In this document: in pieces, positions 6,070 through 12,027 of the stretch | How the letters are laid out: the number at the start of each line of letters is the position of its first letter | Numbering within the stretch: the stretch's first letter is position 1 | From: DATGIQ01 sp035295665 | GTDB taxonomy: Bacteria > Planctomycetota > Planctomycetia > Gemmatales > Gemmataceae | NCBI GenBank assembly: GCA_035295665.1 | Contig: DATGIQ010000567.1 | Location: 1-12,027, forward strand | Length of the DNA stretch: 12,027 nt | Direction: 5' to 3' | Program-made: the position numbers and the translations under genes | Notes under the pieces: generated by a model | Database searches by the model: none | The model's input: only the letters and a program-made list of their open reading frames with translations | Told to the model about the DNA's origin: nothing

Positions 6070-6123
6070 AAGCCGACGTGGTGAAATACCTCCAGGGTAT
6101 TCCACCACGTCGGCTTTTTTATT
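6070..6123 (+). terminator. Strong Rho-independent terminator / leader hairpin
   Basis: A 21-bp stem, 6070-6090 paired with 6096-6116, has a single A-C mismatch and a 5-base loop (TCCAG), and is followed by six T (6115-6120) and ATT. There is no T-run for the minus strand, so it acts on + strand transcripts. It stands 61 bases before the ATG of the large gene at 6184, with no intact + strand gene within 700 bases upstream. Confidence 0.85.
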
Positions 6124-6183
6124 GATTGAGGTGGCCCGGAACCGCCTCTTTCTTCTCATTCTTTCGCAGTTTGGAGTAACACG

Positions 6184-9100
6184 ATGCTTCGCACTTGGTG
6201 GCGTCAACCAGTCAACCGGAGATCTGAACGAGACAAGCCGCCCCGCCTTGTCAGCACGGCCCGCGGTAAATCTCAGTGCCGCTTGCAGCTCGAACGGCTC
6301 GAAGAGCGTACTATGCCGAGCATCATCGCCCCTGGGATACCGGATTGGAAGGAACAGGGGCCGGGGCCAATCATTGGTGGCGGGGCGACCTTGCCTTCCC
6401 AAGGAGACGCGACTACGGGAATGATTATGCAGGTGGTGCCCCACCCGCGTGATCCAAATACCCTCTACGTTGCTACCGGGAACGGCGGCATCTGGGTAAC
6501 GCACAATCCAAGCCCGACGTTTGGACTTCCCCTCTGGACGCCCTTGACGGATCGCTATCCTTCGCTCTCGTTTACGAGTCTCGCGTTTGATACGTTGCCG
6601 GGTTCCACGACGTTGTATGCTGGAACGGGCAGAGCGAGCAACGGCGGAACGGACGGCGGCCCAGCCATCGGCTTGCTCAAGAGCACAGATAGTGGACTCA
6701 CCTGGAGCCAGGTCGGACAGAATACCTTCAACGACGGTGAACGCATCCGAAGCGTGTTACCCACCTCAATCATGACCTCCACAGGGCAAGTGATTCTCGT
6801 CGGCACAGATAGCGGGTCCAACCCCGGGGTCTACAGGAGCGCAAACGCGGGCTCCACATGGACGAAGATTTCGAGCGGTTTACCGGCTGGTACTCTCAAT
6901 ATCAACCAGCTCGTTGCCGATCCCGGGAATGGTTCTCGATTTTACGCCACGACAAACGGCCAAGGAATCTTTCGCACTGTCGACGGTGGCCTCAACTGGA
7001 GCTCGGTCAATAACAATATCAGCCCGGCTATTATCGCAAATTCGGTGCAGACGCTGGTGACGGTTCACAACAACCCGGGCCTGGGGACCAATGTGGTCTA
7101 TGCCACCTTCAAGGGCGCTGCCTCCAGCGCTTTCTGGTCAACAAACACTGGCAACACGTGGACTGCCATGGATACGCCCCCCGCCTTCCCTTTCTCCGCC
7201 GTAGCCGACCCAACAGATCCCAATGTCGTATATATTGGGAGCACTGCCGGGGCCGACCACTTCCGCGGGGATCGCTCGGGCCGACTCGGACAGCAGTGGG
7301 AACGCATCGCTGACGAGGGGGCAAACAACACCTCGCCTCATGATGATACGCGGTCGATGACGGTAGACCTCAATGGCAACATCCTAGAAGCCAGTGACGG
7401 TGGGATTTATCGCCTCATTACGCCGAACAACCGTGCGACGCGTACCTGGCAATCGCTAAACGGCAACCTCACAGACGTCGAATTCTATTCCGTCGCTTAC
7501 GATGCCTTGAACGGCACCATCCTCGGGGGTGCCCAGGACAACGGCAGCTCAGAGCAATCCGAGCCAGGCGGAATCGACTGGCGGGCGATCGGCGGAGGCG
7601 ACGGCGCCTTTGTCGCCGTGGACGACACGAGCATGCCCGGGTTCGCTATCCACTACAATAGCACCCAAAACCTGCGATCCTTTACAAGGCGCACCGTAGG
7701 CCGTGACAACGCGTTGGTGAGCGAAGTTCCGGTCGGCCTGGTCGTGGATAACGCCGGTGGCAATACCTTCTTCGACTTAGAGAAGTACTTCCCCGGAAGT
7801 ACTCAATTCGAGCAGCCTTACGTACTGAATACGATTGACCCGCGACGTATGCTCATCGGCACCAACTACCTTTACGAATCGTTCAACCGCGGCGATAATC
7901 TGAACGCTCTCGGTGGAGTAGCCCCCCTCGGCTTCAATCAGTTTCTTCTACTCAATCCCATAGGAAGAGTCGACCCAGCGAACATCTTCAACAATCTTGC
8001 CTATCACCCCATGGTTTACGGTGGCATGTCGGGCGGGGTCGCCAATGCCAATCTGATCTGGGTCGGCGGCGGCGGCAATCTCTACTTGCGGACGAGCGGA
8101 ACCGGGATGCCCAGCCAGGTCACCACTTACCCGGGATCGACTGTGCTGGCGATTGCGGTCGACCGCACCGACTGGCACACAGCGGTCATCCTGGATGCCG
8201 ACGGCCGGGTTTGGAGGACCAGCGACGCCGGCGCGACTTCCGCCAACTGGACCAACCTGACCGGCAACCTGGGCAGTGTTCCCGGGAGCTGGCGAACCAT
8301 CGAGTATATCCAATCGGTCTTGCACCCAGGCGGCATTGTCTTGGTCGGCGGTACCAGCGGAGTCTATCGAACCCTGGATCCGGGTACCAATCCCATTTGG
8401 ACCAAATTCGGCAATGGCCTGCCCCACGCGGTCGTCAAAGACCTCCATTACTACCCGGCCGTGAACACCGTCAACGGACCCTCCGGAGACGTTCTTTTGG
8501 CCGGTACTTTCGGCCGCGGCGCCTGGACCATTCCCAACGCCATCCCCTCTCTCAATACACCTGGCGACCTGGAGATCCGCGGCGACACAAATTTTCCGGG
8601 CGAGACCGACGTTATCCGCCTGGATCGGGATGCGAACATCCCGGGAGTCCTTAACGTTTTTATCAACAACTTCGCAACGCCAAGCTATTCCGTGGAACTC
8701 TCAGCCGTACGGCAGATTACCGTCAACGGTTTGGACGGCAAGGATACCATCTATATCGATGACACCTTCTCAGGCGTGCCGGTGACCATCAATCATGGCA
8801 GCGGCACCAACACGGTCAATCTCAACTCGTCGGCCCGGAGTCTGGGTGATATCCCAAGCACTGTGACCGTCAACGGCGATGGTACCAGCGTATACATCTT
8901 AAGCACCAGGGCTCCATTGTCTGTTCACCTGCAGGGGACCCTTAGCAACATGGTCTACGTCGGTAGCGTGGGCGATAACACACTCGATGAGATTCAGGGC
9001 GGCGTGGACATCACGAGCAGCGGCGGCGTAGCCAGGCTGCAAGTCGACGATAGCCACCATTTCAACGTGCTGGGCGCCACCTACACGATGACCGATGGCA

Positions 9101-10887
9101 ACCTAACCCGTGTAGGAGCCAACGGCGATTCTACCTCTGTGGCCTCGATCAGCTACCGTAACATCGCGAACATCGAGTTGGATGGCGGCCTCGGCCTCAA
9201 TACGTACAACGTGCAGGGCACTCTCGCGGGCTCGTCGGTCACCATCAAGACCGGCCATGGCATCAACGCCCTGGGGGTCGGCGATACCAACCACACCTTG
9301 AACGGCATCAGTGGAGCCCTTCAAGTCAACGGCGGCGGCATCGTGGACACCCTTCTGGCGGACGATAGCCGGAACAATAGTCTCCTGGGCACGACGTACA
9401 CACTTACGTCGGACCACCTGACCCGTGTGGGAGCCAACGGCGTCTTTCCCTCGGTGGCCTCGATCAGCTATCAGAACATTCCGAACATCGAGCTGGACGG
9501 CGGCCTCGGCCTCAATGCCTACAATGTGCAGGCCACGGCGGCGAGCTCGTCGGTCACCATCAAGACCGGCCATGGTATCAACGCAATCGTGGTCGGCGAT
9601 ACGAACCACACCTTGAACGGCATCAGTGGAGCCCTTCAAGTCAACGGCGGCGGCATCGTAGACAGCCTTCAGATCGACGATAGCCAGGAGTTCAGTCTGC
9701 TGAGCACGACGTACACGCTCACCGCGGGCAATTGGACCCGAGTGGGAACCAACGGCCTCTCTTCGTCCGTGGTCACGATCGGCTACCAGAACATCCCGAA
9801 CCTCGAGGTGGATGGCGGCATCGGCCTCAACTTCTTCAACCTGCAGAGCACGGCGGCGGGCTCCTCCGTGACGCTCAAGACCAACGCCGGCGTCAATCTC
9901 GTCACGGTCGCGGACGGCAACCAGACTCTCGGTGGAATCGCCGACAGTCTGCAGGTCCTCGGCGACGCGGGGGGCGAAACGGCGGTGACCCTGAATGATG
10001 CGGGCAATACGATCCCGATGGAGTACGACTTCACCGCTACGACCGTTGGCTGGGAGCCGCTGGGAGCGCCGTCGGTCACGCCCCAGTTCACCTATGCCAA
10101 TCTCTCCGACCTGACGCTCCAGGGCGGCAGCGGAGGCAACACGTTGGTGGTGCAGAGCACTTTGACCGGCCTGGCATTGGTCATGGATGGCGGCAGCGGC
10201 ACCAATACCCTGCAAGGCCCCGATACCGACACCGCCTGGCAGATCACGGGCAGCAATACAGGCACCTTCAGCAGTGGCGTGTCGTTCACGTCTGTGCAGA
10301 ATCTTGTCGGCGGAGCCGGCGCGGACACGTTCGTGTTGGCCGATGGTGCGGGCGTCACCGGCAACCTGGATGGTGGCGCCGGCAGCAATGCCCTGGATTA
10401 CTCCGCGTACACCCGTAACGTCCTTGTCGACCTGGCGCTCGGCTCAGCCACCGGTGTCGGCGGTAGTGTTAGCAACATTCAAAATATCACCGGCGGTGCC
10501 GGCTCCAACATCCTCGTCGGCAACGGCGGCAACGTTCTCACGGGAGGCACCGGCCGGAACGTGCTGATCGCTGGCGCGACTGGGAGCAGGCTAATAGGCG
10601 GGGGAACCGACAATATCCTGATCGGCGGCACCACGGCCTACGACATGGACTTGGCGTCGCTCCAGGCCATTATGGACTACTGGGCAGGGTCGGATGATTA
10701 CAACACGCGGGTCGCCAACCTCACCACCGGCAACGGCGTGCCGCTGCTCGACGCCACGACCGTGACCGGCAACGGGGGTGGCAATACGCTGATGGGCGGC
10801 CCGGGATTAGATTTGTTCTATGGCAACATGGGACTGGATACGATTATGAACTGGGACTCCGCGACGGAGACCTTTATCTCGGTGTGA
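6184..10887 (+). CDS. Giant planctomycete surface/extracellular protein: Asp-box propeller plus 105-residue repeats
   Basis: A 1567-residue protein, start supported by GGAG at 6173-6176. The N-terminus is very basic and carries LQLERLEERTMPS (residues 34-46), the LExLExR-type motif seen at the start of many planctomycete exported proteins; no ordinary hydrophobic signal peptide is visible. Residues ~70-780 form a BNR/sortilin-like propeller region with Asp boxes: STDSGLTW (167), SANAGSTW (219), TVDGGLNW (265), STNTGNTW (319) and a looser TSDAGATSANW (679). Residues ~800-950 change to beta-rich VTVNGxDG segments, then three 105-residue tandem repeats (955-1269), a diverged fourth, and Gly/Asn/Asp repeats (GGAGADTFVL, GGSGTNTL) resembling calcium-binding RTX types. 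The last ~100 residues (ILIGGTTAYD, DYNTRVANLT, GGPGLDLFYG) match a C-terminal cassette I associate with large planctomycete surface proteins. Ligand and function unknown; cell-surface adhesion or carbohydrate interaction is a guess. Confidence 0.88.
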   Translation: MLRTWWRQPVNRRSERDKPPRLVSTARGKSQCRLQLERLEERTMPSIIAPGIPDWKEQGPGPIIGGGATLPSQGDATTGMIMQVVPHPRDPNTLYVATGNGGIWVTHNPSPTFGLPLWTPLTDRYPSLSFTSLAFDTLPGSTTLYAGTGRASNGGTDGGPAIGLLKSTDSGLTWSQVGQNTFNDGERIRSVLPTSIMTSTGQVILVGTDSGSNPGVYRSANAGSTWTKISSGLPAGTLNINQLVADPGNGSRFYATTNGQGIFRTVDGGLNWSSVNNNISPAIIANSVQTLVTVHNNPGLGTNVVYATFKGAASSAFWSTNTGNTWTAMDTPPAFPFSAVADPTDPNVVYIGSTAGADHFRGDRSGRLGQQWERIADEGANNTSPHDDTRSMTVDLNGNILEASDGGIYRLITPNNRATRTWQSLNGNLTDVEFYSVAYDALNGTILGGAQDNGSSEQSEPGGIDWRAIGGGDGAFVAVDDTSMPGFAIHYNSTQNLRSFTRRTVGRDNALVSEVPVGLVVDNAGGNTFFDLEKYFPGSTQFEQPYVLNTIDPRRMLIGTNYLYESFNRGDNLNALGGVAPLGFNQFLLLNPIGRVDPANIFNNLAYHPMVYGGMSGGVANANLIWVGGGGNLYLRTSGTGMPSQVTTYPGSTVLAIAVDRTDWHTAVILDADGRVWRTSDAGATSANWTNLTGNLGSVPGSWRTIEYIQSVLHPGGIVLVGGTSGVYRTLDPGTNPIWTKFGNGLPHAVVKDLHYYPAVNTVNGPSGDVLLAGTFGRGAWTIPNAIPSLNTPGDLEIRGDTNFPGETDVIRLDRDANIPGVLNVFINNFATPSYSVELSAVRQITVNGLDGKDTIYIDDTFSGVPVTINHGSGTNTVNLNSSARSLGDIPSTVTVNGDGTSVYILSTRAPLSVHLQGTLSNMVYVGSVGDNTLDEIQGGVDITSSGGVARLQVDDSHHFNVLGATYTMTDGNLTRVGANGDSTSVASISYRNIANIELDGGLGLNTYNVQGTLAGSSVTIKTGHGINALGVGDTNHTLNGISGALQVNGGGIVDTLLADDSRNNSLLGTTYTLTSDHLTRVGANGVFPSVASISYQNIPNIELDGGLGLNAYNVQATAASSSVTIKTGHGINAIVVGDTNHTLNGISGALQVNGGGIVDSLQIDDSQEFSLLSTTYTLTAGNWTRVGTNGLSSSVVTIGYQNIPNLEVDGGIGLNFFNLQSTAAGSSVTLKTNAGVNLVTVADGNQTLGGIADSLQVLGDAGGETAVTLNDAGNTIPMEYDFTATTVGWEPLGAPSVTPQFTYANLSDLTLQGGSGGNTLVVQSTLTGLALVMDGGSGTNTLQGPDTDTAWQITGSNTGTFSSGVSFTSVQNLVGGAGADTFVLADGAGVTGNLDGGAGSNALDYSAYTRNVLVDLALGSATGVGGSVSNIQNITGGAGSNILVGNGGNVLTGGTGRNVLIAGATGSRLIGGGTDNILIGGTTAYDMDLASLQAIMDYWAGSDDYNTRVANLTTGNGVPLLDATTVTGNGGGNTLMGGPGLDLFYGNMGLDTIMNWDSATETFISV
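9046..9990 (+). repeat. Three tandem 315-bp repeats within the giant protein gene
   Basis: Unit starts (Asp-Asp-Ser codons) at 9046, 9361 and 9676 are spaced exactly 315 bases (105 codons). Units 1 and 2 are very alike near their ends: 9289-9344 and 9604-9659 are identical over 56 bases. Unit 3 is more diverged, and a fourth unit (from about 9994) is recognisable only in the protein. Each unit reads YTLT-xxLTRVGANG, SYQNIPNIELDGGLGLN, VTIKTGHGIN, HTLNGISGALQVNGGG. Confidence 0.9.
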
Positions 10888-10892
10888 GGCGA

Positions 10893-10918
10893 TACTGGCC
10901 ACGTCGATGGTGGCCGTA
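10893..10918 (+). terminator. Hairpin after the giant gene, possible weak terminator
   Basis: TAC(T)GGCCAC pairs with GTGGCCGTA around GTCGATG, a 9-bp stem with one bulged T, starting 5 bases after the stop codon. There is no T-run after it, so intrinsic termination is doubtful; it may only protect the 3' end. Confidence 0.35.
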
Positions 10919-10950
10919 GCGTTAGTCATTTACTTTGCGACGGACTGATA

Positions 10951-11310
10951 TTGTGCTCCCTGTTGGGGTCGGCTGGATCCGAGTATCTGCGTGCGTTCAC
11001 CCAAGGCCAGCTCAATCTCTTGATCTTGGTCCGCGAGACAGGCATCGCCAAAACCCGCACCGTCCGCGCCGTGCCCAGCGGCTCGGCCTGCTGGATCGAG
11101 GGCAACGCCACGCGCTTTGGCATGTACGAAAAGCTTTATCGGCATCGCGACCACTTCGTCGTGATCGATGTCGTCGATTCGCTCTATGCCGACAAGAGCG
11201 GCATCCAGCAAGACGGCGGCTGCCGAGCGATGTTTTTTCGATCATCGCCGTCATGTTCTGAAGACCATAACGGCGGTTATCCGAACGGATACCGCCCGAT
11301 TGCGCAATGA
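10951..11310 (+). pseudogene. Eroded P-loop ATPase fragment
   Basis: From about 10981 the frame reads LNLLILVRETGIAKTRTVRA, a degenerate Walker A, then ACWIEGNATRFGMYEKLYRH and HFVVIDVVDSLYADKSGI, a Walker B-like strand. I recall the pattern WIEGNAT...VVIDDVDxLYAD from planctomycete ATP-binding proteins of mobile elements; here the middle Asp is Val (GTC at 11170-11172). After SGIQ (about 11210) the similarity stops and the frame runs into unrelated sequence to the stop at 11308-11310. The start shown is a TTG with no ribosome binding site, and the frame is open upstream to the stop of the giant gene. Both ends are therefore lost. It is a different ATPase from the one at 5501-5914. Confidence 0.5.
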
Positions 11311-11414
11311 AGCTAAACATAACTGGTCAAATCGGACGTTGCACGCCTGGCAGGGGCCGGGTGAGATAATGTCACACTTCATCGAAATGCCGATGATCGG
11401 AGGCACGAAACGCC

Positions 11415-11819
11415 CTACCCGCCGCTCTCGGCATTGCTGCCCGGAGCAGCCCCTAAGTTCTTACACCTCCCGTACTCGGCAGCGCTCTGCAATCCATCGG
11501 CAGTGTGAATGTTTCCCTTGCCGGCTTCGGCAAAAGCCCAGGTTAGCGCATTCCAGATTTGGACCAGTCCCGCATCCGCGTTTCCCCAGATCGCGAGCAC
11601 CACGCGATCCTGCTCACCCCTGACGGTGACCATCCTGCCCTCGGCGGTGCCCAGCCGCAGCTCGCGCCAGTTTTCCGGCGGCTCCTCATCCGGAACTGTC
11701 AGCTCGCCATCGATCATTCGCACCTGCACGACGAACCCGCTGGATACCAACAGCTTTCGGGCGGCCGGCCAGGTAGGCCGGCTGCCTGCGGTGAAGGTAA
11801 CGGCCTGTTCCATGCCCAT
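11415..11819 (-). CDS. Hypothetical protein, 134 residues
   Basis: I do not recognise this protein. Support for a real gene is an AGAGGA ribosome binding site whose 3' end lies 8 bases before the ATG at 11819 (a second ATG follows at codon 3), and an ordinary globular composition. The sequence reads VTFTAGSRPTWPAARKLLVS, FVVQVRMIDGELTVPDEEPP, WRELRLGTAEGRMVTVRGE, VVLAIWGNADAGLVQIWNAL, and the tail is poorly structured (AAPGSNAESGG). Alternating beta strands followed by a helix (QIWNALTWAFAEAG) suggest a small alpha/beta domain. It points away from the partial antitoxin gene at 11979, leaving a 159-base divergent intergenic region. No membrane segment or signal peptide. Confidence 0.6.
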   Translation of the reverse strand: MGMEQAVTFTAGSRPTWPAARKLLVSSGFVVQVRMIDGELTVPDEEPPENWRELRLGTAEGRMVTVRGEQDRVVLAIWGNADAGLVQIWNALTWAFAEAGKGNIHTADGLQSAAEYGRCKNLGAAPGSNAESGG

Positions 11820-11930
11820 CGTGAAGTCCTCTCTGCTTGGGATTCTTGCAGCTCTTCCATGTCTTGATCATCTTCTCCTGATTACGGTCTGCAGAAGCGG
11901 TTTTGGCTTCCATCGCACGTCAGGAACCGC

Positions 11931-11961
11931 TCGACCGCCAGCTGTATCGATGCTAGCATCG
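11931..11961 (+). promoter_or_regulatory. Candidate promoter with palindromic operator, copy B
   Basis: TCGACC (11931-11936) and TAGCAT (11954-11959), 17 bases apart. A perfect 14-bp palindrome CGATGCTAGCATCG (11948-11961) covers the -10 box, a position where a bound repressor would block transcription. AAGGA at 11968-11972 is the ribosome binding site. Confidence 0.45.
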
Positions 11962-11978
11962 GCATAGAAGGAAGTGCC

Positions 11979-12027
11979 ATGCACCAACAGCTCGAAGTCG
12001 TTTACGAGAACGGTGTGCTGCGCCCCC
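11979..12027 (+). CDS. DUF104-family antitoxin, 5' end only (runs out of window)
   Basis: The first 16 codons read MHQQLEVVYENGVLRP, identical to the complete antitoxin at 3881 except Leu for Val at residue 5. Of six base differences over the 49 shared coding bases, five are silent, which argues that the protein has been under selection since duplication. The partner toxin, if present, lies beyond the window; a PIN gene about 14 bases after the antitoxin stop would be expected. Confidence 0.85.
   Translation, partial: MHQQLEVVYENGVLRP

Larger units (their letters stand above)
11919..12027 (+). repeat. Direct repeat copy B: DUF104 antitoxin promoter and gene start
   Basis: Counterpart of 3819-3929 in the same orientation. 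Here the sequence upstream of the promoter is not interrupted by the insertion sequence, so copy B shows what an uninterrupted version of the site looks like (CGCACGTCAGGAACC at 11914-11928 opposite CATGTGTCAGAAACC at 3814-3828). Confidence 0.88.

Noticed and set aside
9103..10215. Long minus-strand open frame of 370 codons
   Set aside because: It lies antisense to the repeat part of the giant protein, has no ribosome binding site, and its own repeats only mirror the 315-bp units; high GC keeps antisense frames open.
10885..10990. Read-through fusion of the giant protein to the ATPase remnant
   Set aside because: The two are in the same frame with only a TGA between them, but the giant protein ends with its usual C-terminal cassette; the shared frame is a one-in-three chance.
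1..12027. CRISPR arrays, tRNA or rRNA genes
   Set aside because: No short regularly spaced repeats with unique spacers and no recognisable tRNA or rRNA sequence; the only tandem repeat is the coding 315-bp unit.

Overview
The window looks like an accessory, mobile-element-rich stretch of a high-GC planctomycete genome (Gemmataceae-like). The basis is a WD40 protein of the type abundant in that group, and a 1567-residue putative surface protein with a basic N-terminus carrying an LExLEERTMPS-type motif and a Gly/Asn-rich C-terminal cassette. The taxonomy is inferred from protein style, not from a marker gene.

Layout. (1) 1-1040: 3' end of a WD40 beta-propeller gene. (2) 1037-1387: C-terminal remnant of a tyrosine recombinase whose nucleophile Tyr is replaced by Ser. 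(3) 1402-3813: a complete 2412-bp insertion sequence with perfect 17-bp terminal inverted repeats, a 9-bp target duplication, a small DUF6788-like Cys-motif protein and an IS4-type DDE transposase. (4) 3831-5340: two consecutive toxin-antitoxin operons, a DUF104 antitoxin with a PIN (VapC-like) toxin, then a ribbon-helix-helix antitoxin with a MazF/PemK toxin. (5) 5341-6183: no intact gene; a possible frameshifted + strand fragment, a minus-strand AAA ATPase pseudogene, and a very strong + strand terminator hairpin. (6) 6184-10887: the large surface/extracellular protein, with an Asp-box (BNR) propeller half and a repeat half that includes an exact 3 x 315-bp tandem repeat. (7) 10888-11310: a hairpin and an eroded P-loop ATPase remnant; 11311-11414 shows nothing recognisable. 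(8) 11415-11819 (minus): an unrecognised small protein with a good ribosome binding site. (9) 11919-12027: a second copy of the DUF104 antitoxin promoter and gene start, cut by the window end.

How it fits together. The DUF104 promoter/antitoxin start occurs twice in direct orientation, about 8.1 kb apart (3819 and 11919). The segment between them holds the PIN toxin, MazEF, the large surface protein and two dead ATPases. The insertion sequence landed just upstream of the first copy's promoter; removing it joins the recombinase remnant directly to that promoter. The picture is an island built by mobile elements, with addiction modules stacked in it. I see several well-defined structures, but no single feature that I can defend as a wholly new system.
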